64,000 nt of DNA from Hymenobacter perfusus (GCF_003944765.1 NZ_RWIU01000003.1:124001-188000), one strand, 5' to 3'. Positions 48,755 to 57,779 are shown, numbered from the stretch's first letter. The notes: a model not told the origin generated them from the letters alone. Numbers and translations: made by a program.

Positions 48755-51178
48755 ATGTCTACTGCCGAAACCGCCGCCGACGTGCTATCCTCAGTTGCCA
48801 CTCTCAGCAAAGAAGACCTGCTCCACGACTATCGCCTGGGCTGGGAAAGTCGCCACGCTTCCCTGGCCGGCCGTAAGGAAGTATTCATGGGCAAGGCCAA
48901 ATTTGGCATCTTCGGCGACGGCAAGGAAGTGCCCCAGCTGGCCATGGCCCGCGCCTTCCGGGCCGGCGACTGGCGCGCCGGCTACTACCGCGACCAGACG
49001 TTCATGCTGGCCATCGGGGAACTGACGCTGCAGCAGTATTTCGCCCAGCTCTACGCCCACGCCGATGTGGAGGCCGAGCCCAGCACCGCTGGCCGCGCCA
49101 TGAACGGCCACTTCGGCACCCGTCACCTCGATGAGGACGGCAACTTCAAAAACCTGGCTGAAAGCAAAAACTCCTCGGCCGATATTTCGCCTACCGGCGG
49201 CCAGATGCCCCGCCTCGTGGGCCTGGCCTACGCTTCCAAACTCTTCCGCCAGAACCCCGAACTGCACCAGTTTTCGCAGTTTTCGGTGAACGGCAACGAG
49301 GTGGCGTTCGGCACTATCGGCAACGCCAGCACCTCCGAAGGCATGTTCTTCGAGGCCATCAACGCCGCCGGCGTGCTCCAGATTCCGATGCTGGTAAGCG
49401 TGTGGGACGACCACTACGGCATTTCGGTGCCCGCCGAATACCAGACCACTAAGCAGAACATCAGCGAAATTCTGAAAGGCTTTCAGCGTGAGGGCGAAGG
49501 CCAGGATGGCTTTGAGATTTTCCGGGTGCGCGGCTGGGATTATGTTGCCCTCATCGACACCTACCAGCGCGCCGCCGAAGTGTGCCGCACCCAGCACGTA
49601 CCCGTGCTGATTCACGTGCAGGAAGTGACCCAGCCCCAGGGCCACAGCACTTCGGGCTCGCATGAGCGGTACAAGAGCAAGGACCGCCTGAGCTGGGAAG
49701 AGGAGCACGACTGCCTGCGCAAAATGCGCGAGTGGCTGCTCCAAGAAGGTCACGCCTCCGAAGAAGAATTGACGCAGATTGAGAATGAGGCCAAGGAAAC
49801 CGTGAAAGTGGCCCGTACGGCTGCCTGGAGCGCGTTCTTCAACCCCATCAAGGAGGAAGCGACGGAGGTAGTGGCCCTGCTGAACCGCCTGGTGAAGGAA
49901 ACCGGCACCGAAAACAAGCTGCACGAGCTGGTAGAGCCGCTGGAGCACAACCCGGCCCCCATCCGCGCCGATCTGGTGCGTACCGTGCGCCGCGCTTTGC
50001 GCGCCGTGCGCGGCACCCGTAGCGCCGCCCGCCGCGACCTGCAGAACTGGCTGGAGCAGGCCCTGGCCGAAAACTCGGACCGATACAACTCCTACCTGTT
50101 CAGCCAGAGCGAGGAAGCCATTGGCAACATTGAGGAGGTAAAAGCCGAATTTGCCGCCGACGCCCACCAGGTAGACGGCCGCGAGGTACTACAAGCCTGC
50201 TTCGACGCCAACTTCCAGCGCGACCCGCGCATTTTTGCCATTGGCGAGGACGTGGGCCGCATCGGCGACGTAAACCAGGCCTTTGCCGGTTTGCAGGAGA
50301 AATTCGGGGAGCTACGCGTGACGGATACCGGCATTCGGGAATGCACCATTGTGGGGCAGGGCATTGGGGCGGCCATGCGCGGCCTGCGCCCCATCACCGA
50401 AATCCAGTACCTCGATTACCTGCTTTATGCCATCCAGATTCTGAGCGACGACGTGGCCTGCCTGCAGTACCGCACCAAGGGCGGCCAGAAGGCTCCGCTG
50501 ATTGTGCGTACCCGGGGCCACCGCCTGGAGGGCATCTGGCACAGCGGCTCGCCCATCCAGATGATTCTGGGCGCTATCCGGGGCATGCACCTGTGCGTGC
50601 CGCGCAACATGACGCAGGCGGCTGGTTTCTACAACACGCTGCTGCGCAGTGATGAGCCGGCTATTGTAATCGAGTGCCTCAACGGCTACCGTCTGAAGGA
50701 GCAGATTCCGTCCAATGTGGGTGAGTTTACGCTGCCCCTGGGCCAGCCCGAAACCCTGAAAAAGGGCGACGACCTGACCATCGTGACCTACGGCTCGATG
50801 TGCCGCATTGTGCTGGACGCCGCCAAGCAGCTGGCCGAAGTGGGTATTTCGGTGGAGGTAATCGATGTGCAGACGCTGCTGCCTTTCGACGTAGACCACG
50901 TTATTGCTGACTCCTTGCAGCGCACCAACCGCGTACTATTTGCCGATGAGGACGTGCCCGGTGGCGGCACTGCCTACATGATGCAGCAGGTGGTAGACGA
51001 GCAGCAGGCCTACCGCTTCCTCGACTCGCAGCCGCGCTGCCTGGCGGCCCAGGCTCACCGCCCACCCTACGGCTCCGACGGCGACTACTTCAGCAAGCCC
51101 AATGCCGAGGACGTGTTCGATACGGTGTACGAGATGCTGCAGGAGGCAGACCCCAAGCGGTTTCCGGCCATCTATTAA
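48755..51178 (+). CDS. Fused alpha-beta 2-oxoacid dehydrogenase E1 component (branched-chain/transketolase type)
   Basis: The ATG at 48755 (MSTAETAADVLSSVATLSKE) gives 807 residues. The first half is an E1-alpha thiamine diphosphate domain (FGTIGNASTSEGMFFEAINA, LVSVWDDHYGISVP, HVQEVTQPQGHSTSGSHERY). From about residue 470 follows E1-beta (FAIGEDVGRIGDVNQAFAGL, VTDTGIRECTIVGQGIGAAM, YRTKGGQKAPLIVRTRGHRL, and the C-terminal transketolase domain DDLTIVTYGSMCRIVLDAAK). It decarboxylates a 2-oxoacid and passes the acyl group to an E2 lipoyl enzyme encoded elsewhere. The fused form is common in Bacteroidota; the branched-chain substrate is likely but not proven. Confidence 0.93.
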   Translation: MSTAETAADVLSSVATLSKEDLLHDYRLGWESRHASLAGRKEVFMGKAKFGIFGDGKEVPQLAMARAFRAGDWRAGYYRDQTFMLAIGELTLQQYFAQLYAHADVEAEPSTAGRAMNGHFGTRHLDEDGNFKNLAESKNSSADISPTGGQMPRLVGLAYASKLFRQNPELHQFSQFSVNGNEVAFGTIGNASTSEGMFFEAINAAGVLQIPMLVSVWDDHYGISVPAEYQTTKQNISEILKGFQREGEGQDGFEIFRVRGWDYVALIDTYQRAAEVCRTQHVPVLIHVQEVTQPQGHSTSGSHERYKSKDRLSWEEEHDCLRKMREWLLQEGHASEEELTQIENEAKETVKVARTAAWSAFFNPIKEEATEVVALLNRLVKETGTENKLHELVEPLEHNPAPIRADLVRTVRRALRAVRGTRSAARRDLQNWLEQALAENSDRYNSYLFSQSEEAIGNIEEVKAEFAADAHQVDGREVLQACFDANFQRDPRIFAIGEDVGRIGDVNQAFAGLQEKFGELRVTDTGIRECTIVGQGIGAAMRGLRPITEIQYLDYLLYAIQILSDDVACLQYRTKGGQKAPLIVRTRGHRLEGIWHSGSPIQMILGAIRGMHLCVPRNMTQAAGFYNTLLRSDEPAIVIECLNGYRLKEQIPSNVGEFTLPLGQPETLKKGDDLTIVTYGSMCRIVLDAAKQLAEVGISVEVIDVQTLLPFDVDHVIADSLQRTNRVLFADEDVPGGGTAYMMQQVVDEQQAYRFLDSQPRCLAAQAHRPPYGSDGDYFSKPNAEDVFDTVYEMLQEADPKRFPAIY

Positions 51179-51201
51179 CCAATAGCAAAAGGTGCTAACG
51201 G

Positions 51202-51253
51202 ACTGTGGGCCGCAGGTTACGGAGTGTTACTCCCGTAATCTGCGGCCCACAGT
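51202..51253. terminator. Bidirectional terminator between convergent genes
   Basis: ACTGTGGGCCGCAGGTTACG and the opposing CGTAATCTGCGGCCCACAGT form a 21-bp stem with one G-U pair around a 10-base loop. It serves the E1 gene and the lipoprotein gene ending at 51269. Confidence 0.75.
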
Positions 51254-51268
51254 CACCACTGCTGACTG

Positions 51269-51829
51269 CTACTGCAACGTGATGGGGTCGGTAATGACTT
51301 CGTTGCTGACACGTAAGGCCCGGTCCTTGATCTTGACTTTGAAGCGCAGGACGGTTCCGGTACGAAGCACCGAGTTCTTGAAGAGTTGCAGGTTATAGTC
51401 GATTTCGCCTTTCAGCGGGGCTTTCCGGTCGCCTTGCTCATCTGGGGTGAGGCGGGGGTAGCGGCCGTCGTAACCGGGGTCGTTAGGAGAGAAAACGATG
51501 TCCTGAAAGACGTTGTTGGCATCCCGCACCTGCAAGCGACAAATATAGTTGTAGCCGTCCGGGTTGAGCGTGTTATCCGGCTTGGTGACGTTGAACGGCG
51601 GATCGGTATCCGTGTCGCGCAGGCCCAGGTCACCGTCACCATCCTGGTAGCTCACCGTCACGACTACCTTATCGTACGTGCCGGTGGCGTCGGAAATACG
51701 CTCCTTGGTGATGCGCCTGAACTCAATTTCCGGGGTTTCTGGGTAGTCCGGTGGGCTGATGCAGGAGGTAACCAGCAGACCCGAAAGCGTCAGCAGGGAA
51801 GCAGAGCGGAGCGTACGAAATATGGCCAT
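51269..51829 (-). CDS. Hypothetical lipoprotein
   Basis: The ATG at 51829 (MAIFRTLRSASLLTLSGLLV) gives 186 residues with a lipoprotein signal ending LLVTSC, so Cys at about residue 23 is likely lipidated. The mature protein begins ISPPDYPETPEIEF and has beta-rich sequence, including VVVTVSYQDGDGDLGLRDTD, a Ca-like acidic loop, and LRFKVKIKDRALRVSNEVIT near the end. This looks like a small surface-exposed beta-sandwich protein typical of Bacteroidota. I do not recognise a named function. Confidence 0.8.
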   Translation of the reverse strand: MAIFRTLRSASLLTLSGLLVTSCISPPDYPETPEIEFRRITKERISDATGTYDKVVVTVSYQDGDGDLGLRDTDTDPPFNVTKPDNTLNPDGYNYICRLQVRDANNVFQDIVFSPNDPGYDGRYPRLTPDEQGDRKAPLKGEIDYNLQLFKNSVLRTGTVLRFKVKIKDRALRVSNEVITDPITLQ

Positions 51830-51946
51830 ACAAAGCAGAATAGACAGTCGGGGGAAGCGGCCCCCGCCGGGCAGGAAGGTACAACATCTCAACGAACGAA
51901 GTACTGCCCGCATTGTTCTCAGTTCCGCTAACCCCAACGTGCCCGA

Positions 51947-52948
51947 ATGAGTTTCCGCACCGATTACCTCCGCCAGCTTCCCTCTTTAACCAACGCTACT
52001 GCTCCTGCGGCGGCTCTGGAGCTGTTCCGCTACCAAGCCCGGCACTGCGCCCCGTATGCCGAGTACCTGGCGGCCCTGGGCTGCCGGCCGGAGCAGGTGC
52101 AGCAACTGGAGGATATTCCGTTTCTGCCCATCGAGTTCTTCAAAACCCAGGATGTGCGCACCGATGCCGCCGACTGGGAGCCGCAGGAAACCTTCCTGAG
52201 CAGCGGCACCACCCGCCAGAGCAGCAGCCAGCACTTTGTGCGCGAGCCGCTGCTCTATCGCCAGCACGCGGCCCGTATTTTCGAGCAGTTCTACGGCCCG
52301 CTTACGGGCTGGACATTTCTGGCCCTGCTGCCCTCGTATCTGGAGCAGGGCAATTCCTCGCTGGTGGCCATGGTGGAGTACTTCGCCCAGCAGTCGGGCC
52401 AGACGGAGCCGGCGTTTTTTCTGCGTGATCATGAGGCGCTGGTAGCTGCGCTGGGCCGGGCCAAACAGCAGCCCGGCCGCCGGGTGCTGCTGCTGGGCGT
52501 GAGCTACGCGCTGCTGGACTTCGCGGCGGCCTACGCCGGCCGGGCGGAGCTGCACGGCCTCACGGTGCTGGAAACCGGGGGCATGAAGGGCCGCCGCCGC
52601 GAGATGATCCGGGAGGAACTGCACGCCGAGTTGCAGCAGGCTTTTGGACCGGCCGGTATCCACTCCGAGTACGGCATGACGGAGCTGCTGGGCCAGGCCT
52701 ATAGCTTCGGCGACGGCCGGTTCCACGCTCCGCCCCAGTTGCGGGTGCTGCTGCGCGACCCGTCCGACCCGTTTTCCGCATCGGAAACCCGCGCCGCCGG
52801 GGCCATCAATATCATCGACTTGGCCAACGTGGACAGCTGCGCCTTCATCGAAACCAAGGACCTAGCCCGCATGCACCTCGATGGCTCGTTTGAAGTGCTG
52901 GGCCGGCTGGATAACTCCGACGTGCGCGGCTGCAACCAGATGGTGTAG
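51947..52948 (+). CDS. LuxE/acyl-protein synthetase-like protein
   Basis: The 333-residue protein resembles the LuxE/PaaK-type adenylating fold: IPFLPIEFFKTQDVRTD, TFLSSGTTRQSSSQHFVREP (phosphate-binding SSGTT loop), FLALLPSYLEQGNSSLVAMV, VLETGGMKGRRREMIREELH, IHSEYGMTELLGQAYSFGDG (the YGMTE motif) and GAINIIDLANVDSCAFIETKD. LuxE activates fatty acids and transfers them to a reductase; no luxCD genes are near. Similar proteins occur next to surface-sugar genes in Bacteroidota. It is not PaaK, which is about 430 residues. The acyl or aryl substrate is unknown. Confidence 0.85.
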   Translation: MSFRTDYLRQLPSLTNATAPAAALELFRYQARHCAPYAEYLAALGCRPEQVQQLEDIPFLPIEFFKTQDVRTDAADWEPQETFLSSGTTRQSSSQHFVREPLLYRQHAARIFEQFYGPLTGWTFLALLPSYLEQGNSSLVAMVEYFAQQSGQTEPAFFLRDHEALVAALGRAKQQPGRRVLLLGVSYALLDFAAAYAGRAELHGLTVLETGGMKGRRREMIREELHAELQQAFGPAGIHSEYGMTELLGQAYSFGDGRFHAPPQLRVLLRDPSDPFSASETRAAGAINIIDLANVDSCAFIETKDLARMHLDGSFEVLGRLDNSDVRGCNQMV

Positions 52949-52956
52949 TGGTGTGA

Positions 52957-53460
52957 TTACTCCGCCTTCTTCACCACCGTAATCACGCCGTCGTGCTCCA
53001 GACGTACTTTTTCCAGGGTGCTGAGGTCGTCGGTGTTAGCGGCGGCCCGGATGCCGGCGCGCAGCTCCGGCTCGCTCACGCTGGCCCGGCGCAGCTCGTG
53101 CTGGTGAATGGTGGTGCCTTCGGCCAGTACGGAATCGGAGCCTTTGACCAGCCGGCGCAGGGTGGGCGAGAAGTACAGCGCGTAGGCCAGTGCCCGATGC
53201 ACGAATACCAGCGCGGCGGCGGCCACGAAAGTGATGCCCATGGGCGCATCGGCAATGATGACGCGGCTCAGCAAGGCTCCGAACATGAATTTGACCACCA
53301 TATCCAGGGCGCTGTTGCCGCCGAAGGTGCGCCGGCCCGAGAGCCGCAGCAGCACCAGCGCCACCAGAAATACCAGCACTGCCCGGGCGCAGGTCTGGGC
53401 CACGGTAATGGTATCGGCCGTGGCCTGCATGCCCAATAGTTGATCGAAAAAGGCTTCCAT
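52957..53460 (-). CDS. DUF421 (YetF-like) membrane protein
   Basis: The 167-residue protein has three membrane helices (about 18-100), with the motif LLRLSGRRTFGGNSALDMVVKF in the first loop, which is diagnostic for DUF421/YetF, and a cytoplasmic domain with VLAEGTTIHQHELRRASVSE and ADTDDLSTLEKVRLEHDG-like sequence. Families of this type are implicated in spore or stress phenotypes in Bacillus, but the biochemical function is unknown. It converges on the LuxE-like gene with 8 bp between the stops. Confidence 0.85.
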   Translation of the reverse strand: MEAFFDQLLGMQATADTITVAQTCARAVLVFLVALVLLRLSGRRTFGGNSALDMVVKFMFGALLSRVIIADAPMGITFVAAAALVFVHRALAYALYFSPTLRRLVKGSDSVLAEGTTIHQHELRRASVSEPELRAGIRAAANTDDLSTLEKVRLEHDGVITVVKKAE

Positions 53461-53529
53461 AGATACGTAAAATGCCGGCCCAGGTGGGTCGGCATTTTTC
53501 TTACGCAGTCAGGGTGAATTTGGTCTGGA

Positions 53530-54708
53530 CTACTTGCCGGCAAAGGCTTTGGCATCAGGCTCCGTGATGGTGTCGTCGCTCATAATCACGAGGCGCTCTA
53601 CCACGTTGCGCAGCTCCCGGATGTTGCCGCGCCAGTCGAGGCTCTGGAGGTATTTGAGGGCGGCGGCGTCCACTTTCTTGGGCTTGTTGCCGTAGTCCTG
53701 AGCAATGTCCTTGAGGAACTTCTCGATGAGGGCCGGGATATCGTCGCGCCGGTCGTTGAGGGCGGGCACCTGAATCAGGATGACGGACAGGCGGTGGTAG
53801 AGGTCTTCGCGGAAGTTTTTGTCGGCAATTTCCTGGAGCAGGTTTTTGTTGGTGGCCGCCAGCACGCGCACGTTCACCGAAATTTCCTTCTCGCCGCCCA
53901 CGCGGGTAATCTTGCTTTCCTGCAACGCGCGCAACACCTTGGCCTGGGCCGAAAGGCTCATGTCGCCGATTTCATCCAGGAACAGCGTGCCGCCATCGGC
54001 CTGCTCAAACTTGCCGATGCGCTGCTTCACGGCCGAAGTAAACGAGCCCTTCTCGTGCCCGAACAGCTCCGACTCAATCAGCTCCGACGGAATGGCGGCG
54101 CAGTTGACTTCCACCAGCGGACCGCCGGCGCGGTTGCTGAGCTCGTGCAGCTGGCGGGCCACCATTTCCTTACCCGCGCCGTTAGGGCCGGTGATGAGCA
54201 CCCGGGCATCAGTGGGCGCGACCTTCTCAATGGCTTTGCGCACCGCCGACAGCGCCTCGGAGTCGCCAATCATTTCCGAGTTTTTGGCCAGCTTTTTCTT
54301 GAGCGTCTTGTTCTCGGTGCTGAGCTTGGTGGTTTCGGTGCTGAGCTTGCTGTGGTCGAGGGCGTTGCGCACCGTCAGGAGCAGGCGGTTGAGGTCCGGC
54401 GGCTTCTGCAGGAAATCGTAGGCACCCTTCTTGGTGGCATCCACGGCCATTTCCACGTTGCCGTGGGCCGATACCATGATGAACGTAGCGCCGGGGGCCA
54501 GAATGCGGGCCCGCTCCAGTACCTCAATACCGTCCATCTTGGGCATTTTCACGTCGCAGAGCACCACGTCGTATTTGTCGCGGATGAGCATGTCCAGGCC
54601 GGTGGGGCCGTCTTCGGCCTGATCCACCTGGTAGCTTTCGTATTCGAGAATTTCCTTCAGCGTGTGCCGAATGGCCTTTTCGTCGTCGATAATGAGAATG
54701 CGGGGCAT
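53530..54708 (-). CDS. Sigma54-type response regulator without DNA-binding domain
   Basis: The ATG at 54708 (MPRILIIDDEKAIRHTLKEI) gives 392 residues. Residues 1-115 are a receiver domain with Asp52 in VVLCDVKMPKMDG. Residues about 145-380 are an AAA+ domain: Walker A GPNGAGKE at 174-181, the sigma54-contact loop reads GSFTSA at 221-226 instead of the consensus GAFTGA, Walker B LFLDEIGD at 242-249, and the sensor region LDWRGNIRELRNVVERL near the end. It stops at KAFAGK, so the Fis-type helix-turn-helix found in NtrC relatives is missing. No cognate histidine kinase is adjacent. Confidence 0.9.
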   Translation of the reverse strand: MPRILIIDDEKAIRHTLKEILEYESYQVDQAEDGPTGLDMLIRDKYDVVLCDVKMPKMDGIEVLERARILAPGATFIMVSAHGNVEMAVDATKKGAYDFLQKPPDLNRLLLTVRNALDHSKLSTETTKLSTENKTLKKKLAKNSEMIGDSEALSAVRKAIEKVAPTDARVLITGPNGAGKEMVARQLHELSNRAGGPLVEVNCAAIPSELIESELFGHEKGSFTSAVKQRIGKFEQADGGTLFLDEIGDMSLSAQAKVLRALQESKITRVGGEKEISVNVRVLAATNKNLLQEIADKNFREDLYHRLSVILIQVPALNDRRDDIPALIEKFLKDIAQDYGNKPKKVDAAALKYLQSLDWRGNIRELRNVVERLVIMSDDTITEPDAKAFAGK

Positions 54709-54770
54709 AAAACAAGGAAGGTGTAGGCCGCGAAAGGTACAAAACGCGCCGCCGAATTGCCGGATTGGGT

Positions 54771-54904
54771 GCAGCACGGCCGGTCCGGCAGGCGCAGCCT
54801 GTCGGGCTGGTTGTCGTAGGCTGACGTTGTTACGGTATCGGGCACGCGTCGTTGTTCTTGCGGCAACCGGCCCGACGGCTTCCAGCCGCCAGACCGGCCG
54901 TGCT
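54771..54904. repeat. Family I inverted repeat, copy I2
   Basis: CAGCACGGCCGGTCCGGC at the left is mirrored by GACCGGCCGTGCTG at the right, and inside GTCGGGCTGGTTG pairs with CAACCGGCCCGAC. It fills the gap between the regulator gene and the end of the GH5-like gene. Copies related to its arms are at 2162-2205 and 57599-57731. Confidence 0.8.
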
Positions 54905-54905
54905 G

Positions 54906-57542
54906 CTACCGCAACTCCACCGACTCAACATCCAGATACGGCCGCTCCGTGGAGCCGGAAGTGGTGGCCGGACCAAGCAGAATCTGCAGCACTTCAGCCT
55001 GCGCTAAAGGCAGAGATGAGCCAGTGTTGCCAGGGGCATTCATCGGCAGGAAGCTGGGGTAAGGGCGCGGCAGCAGCACCTGCTGCGCCGGCCGGAACGC
55101 CGTCAGCGGCACCCGGATTTCCTGCGTGTCGGCCCCTACGGCTACTTCCGCTGCGTAGGCCACCGCGTCGCGGGTGGTGAGCACGAGGCGGACCGGGCCG
55201 GCCGCGCCGCCACGTCGGGCGCGTAATACCAGCTCCCGGAAGTTGCCGGCCTCACTGGCCCGCACGGCCAGCCGGTCACCGAAGTAGGCCCGCAAAAAGG
55301 CTACGGGCGCGGCCGGGTCGAAGAAGGCGGGCGGACTGGCGGGGGTGGGGGCCTGGAGCAGCCGCAGGGCCAGCCGGCCGCTGCCGGTGGTCACGTAATC
55401 CGTCCAGCCAGAGCCGTTGATGCCGCCGGTTTCCACCCGCTGCTGGTCGTGGGCCGCTTCAAATAACGGCAGCGGAGCCCCGGCTGGTACAATGGGGGCT
55501 TCCCAGTGGTCCTGGGGGGCGTAATCCCAGTCGCGGGGGCTGCCGGCAAAGCCGCCGGGGAAGGTGGTGGTTTGCTGGTTTTGCTTTACTACCACCCAGT
55601 AGCGCAGCAGGCCGGGGTAGAGCAGTTCGGCGGGTACGGTGGCTTCGGCAGTGGTGAGCGTGGGGCGGCGCATGGGAATAGTGCGCGTCCGGCCGTAGAA
55701 ATGCTGGGCAATCAGCAGCACCGAGTCGGTCGGCTCGGCTCCGGCAATGGTCACCTGAAGCAGGGCCGGCTGCCCGACCGGCAGCTGTGCTGGAGCCGCG
55801 TGCATCACCTGAACCGGACCCGGCGTGGCGGCGGGAGCTACGAATTCACCCAGCTTAATGCTGCCCAGTTGGGTTTGCGCGGTGTAGGCCGCCGTGCTTT
55901 TGCCCCGGGCTGCCACCACGTACACGCCCGGCCGCAGGGCCGCCATGCCGCCATTGGCCTGGCCCTGGAAGGTGTTGCCCTCGTTCAGGCCGCGCACCGT
56001 GAAATCAGCGCCCAGGCCGTGCAAAGCCAGGCGCAGGGGCTGGGTATTCCACGCAATGCGCGTGACGGTCTGGCGCAAAGACGTTTTGGCGAATGGGTCG
56101 CGCACCTGAATGGCATCGGGCATCACCTCCAGCCGCCACACGCCGGAAGCCAGCTGGTCGAGGAAGTAGGCGCCTGTGCCCTGGTACTGCACCAGCGGCG
56201 AGGAGCCGGTGCCGGCCACGCGGCGCAAAGCGGCGGGCTTGCGCGGGGTGGTAGTGGTGGTGCTGGTGTAGTAAAATTCCTCGGGCGTGTTCAGCTCGCT
56301 CAGGCTGTTGCGGTAGCTCACCCGGAAGTTGCCGAACGTGGAATCCTGGGGGTAGGAGGCAAATTGCTGGTTGCGCTTCACCTGCCGGAATACCTTGCCC
56401 GCAATGAGCAGACTAATGGCCTTGGCGGGCGTGTAAGCCAGGTTGAGGTAGTGCGTCTGGTACTCGGTATTGGCGTAGGCCAGGGCCAGCGGGTCGTAGG
56501 CGAACTGGGTGGCCCACTGCATGCCGGCCGCGCGGAAGCTGCGGGCCATCAGCGGGTACATCACCGGCTGCAGAATATCGGCCGACTCAAACTCGTACAC
56601 CAGCCGGGGCTTACCGGCAAAGCGCGGGTCGGTGGCATACGGAATCGGGTATTTCTCCACCAGCGGCAGCAGGTTGCCGCGCAGGGTGTGGCCGTTCACC
56701 AGCGCCGAGGGGTACCACTGAAACGTGAAGCCCTGCACCGGACTGCTCAGAATGGCGTTGGCCACGGCCGGGCTTTCGGCTAGGTTATAGAAGATGGGCT
56801 TTTTGTAGCCCGTGGAGCGCATAGCGGCTACCATGCGCTGCACAAACTCGCTTACTTCGGCCTCGGGCTGGCGGTAGTGGGGCTCGTTGCAGACCTCGTA
56901 GGCGATGATGTCGGGATCCTCGCGGTTGAGCAGGCCGGTGTACTGGTTGCGGTGGTTGAGAAACTGGCGCAGGTAGTTTTCCTGGGCCTTCACGGCGCGC
57001 GGGTTGTTGTAGGCCCGGCCCTTGGGGTAAACGGCCGAGAAGCCGGTCTGGGCCGTGTCGGGCTCGGGGTAGCCGTTGCCCCAGTAGGCAATGGGCGTGA
57101 GCACCGTTTTGATGCCGCGCTGCTTGAGCCGCTGCAGCAAGTAATCGAGCAGGCGCAGGTGTTCGTTTTCCAGCACGTTGCCCAGGGTATCCGTGATTTC
57201 CACGTCCCAGACGTGAACCCGGAATGCGTCGATGCCCAGCCGGGAAAGGTGGTACACGTCCTGGTCGATGCCCTGCTCGGGCGTGACGCCCAGGCGGCGG
57301 TGGGCCCGGTAGGAGTGGGCGAAGGGCGTGGTGTAGTTGACGCCGAATAGGGCCACTTCCTGCTTCGAGCCCTGCCAGCGCAGCACTCCGGCCGCATCCA
57401 CATACACATCAGCGGTTTTGGGCGGGGCTTTCTGGGCGAAGGCGGGAAGGGAAATCAATAGTACCAGCAGCCAGCCGAAGCCAGCCAGCACCAGCGACCA
57501 GCGGCGGGCGTCGCCGGGCACTACACGTATCAGATCAGACAT
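54906..57542 (-). CDS. Large secreted glycoside hydrolase-like protein (GH5-like TIM barrel)
   Basis: The ATG at 57542 (MSDLIRVVPGDARRWSLVLA) gives 878 residues, with a signal-like hydrophobic segment at about 16-40. Residues about 45-420 look like a GH5/cellulase-type barrel: HRRLGVTPEQGIDQDVYHLS, GIDAFRVHVWDVEITDT, YEVCNEPHYRQPE (acid/base Glu in the NEP motif) and LVYEFESADILQP (candidate nucleophile Glu). The C-terminal half is beta-rich with no repeat I can name. It may degrade a beta-glycan; substrate is unknown. Confidence 0.85.
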   Translation of the reverse strand: MSDLIRVVPGDARRWSLVLAGFGWLLVLLISLPAFAQKAPPKTADVYVDAAGVLRWQGSKQEVALFGVNYTTPFAHSYRAHRRLGVTPEQGIDQDVYHLSRLGIDAFRVHVWDVEITDTLGNVLENEHLRLLDYLLQRLKQRGIKTVLTPIAYWGNGYPEPDTAQTGFSAVYPKGRAYNNPRAVKAQENYLRQFLNHRNQYTGLLNREDPDIIAYEVCNEPHYRQPEAEVSEFVQRMVAAMRSTGYKKPIFYNLAESPAVANAILSSPVQGFTFQWYPSALVNGHTLRGNLLPLVEKYPIPYATDPRFAGKPRLVYEFESADILQPVMYPLMARSFRAAGMQWATQFAYDPLALAYANTEYQTHYLNLAYTPAKAISLLIAGKVFRQVKRNQQFASYPQDSTFGNFRVSYRNSLSELNTPEEFYYTSTTTTTPRKPAALRRVAGTGSSPLVQYQGTGAYFLDQLASGVWRLEVMPDAIQVRDPFAKTSLRQTVTRIAWNTQPLRLALHGLGADFTVRGLNEGNTFQGQANGGMAALRPGVYVVAARGKSTAAYTAQTQLGSIKLGEFVAPAATPGPVQVMHAAPAQLPVGQPALLQVTIAGAEPTDSVLLIAQHFYGRTRTIPMRRPTLTTAEATVPAELLYPGLLRYWVVVKQNQQTTTFPGGFAGSPRDWDYAPQDHWEAPIVPAGAPLPLFEAAHDQQRVETGGINGSGWTDYVTTGSGRLALRLLQAPTPASPPAFFDPAAPVAFLRAYFGDRLAVRASEAGNFRELVLRARRGGAAGPVRLVLTTRDAVAYAAEVAVGADTQEIRVPLTAFRPAQQVLLPRPYPSFLPMNAPGNTGSSLPLAQAEVLQILLGPATTSGSTERPYLDVESVELR

Positions 57543-57546
57543 TATG

Positions 57547-57563
57547 CAAACGTTTGTGTACAC
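57547..57563. promoter_or_regulatory. Adjacent palindromes upstream of the GH5-like gene
   Basis: CAAACGTTTG (57547-57556) and GTGTACAC (57556-57563) are perfect palindromes sharing one base, lying 4 to 21 bp upstream of the ATG at 57542. CAAACGTTTG resembles operators of LacI-family sugar regulators. The role is inferred only. Confidence 0.4.
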
Positions 57564-57598
57564 GAAATAACACTATTTAACCCGATTTTGCGGAGCAG

Positions 57599-57731
57599 GC
57601 TCCGGTCCGGCGGCTTTTTTCAGCCGTCGGGCCGGTTACCATGTGAACGAGGTGACCGTGAATAAAAAGACGTGTCCTATGCGCTTACGACGACCGGCCC
57701 GACGGCTGAAAAGAGCCGCCGGACCGGAGCC
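57599..57731. repeat. Family I inverted repeat, copy I3
   Basis: GGCTCCGGTCCGGCGGCT at the left is mirrored by AGCCGCCGGACCGGAGCC at the right. Inside, CAGCCGTCGGGCCGGT pairs with ACCGGCCCGACGGCTG. It fills most of the gap between the GH5-like gene and RNase P RNA. No gene is seen in this stretch. Confidence 0.85.
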
Positions 57732-57779
57732 CAGGCCACTCGCTCCCCATCCTCCGCAACCGGGGATAGGCAGCAACCA

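Noticed and set aside
51947..52948. Missing phenylacetate-CoA ligase (PaaK)
   Set aside because: It shares the adenylating fold, but at 333 residues it is far too short and reads as LuxE-like; it is also 23 kb away from the paa cluster.
54662..57409. Plus-strand frames opposite the GH5-like gene, including a 425-residue one
   Set aside because: Composition is Gly/Ala/Arg-rich with no motifs, and the opposite strand has clear catalytic signatures.
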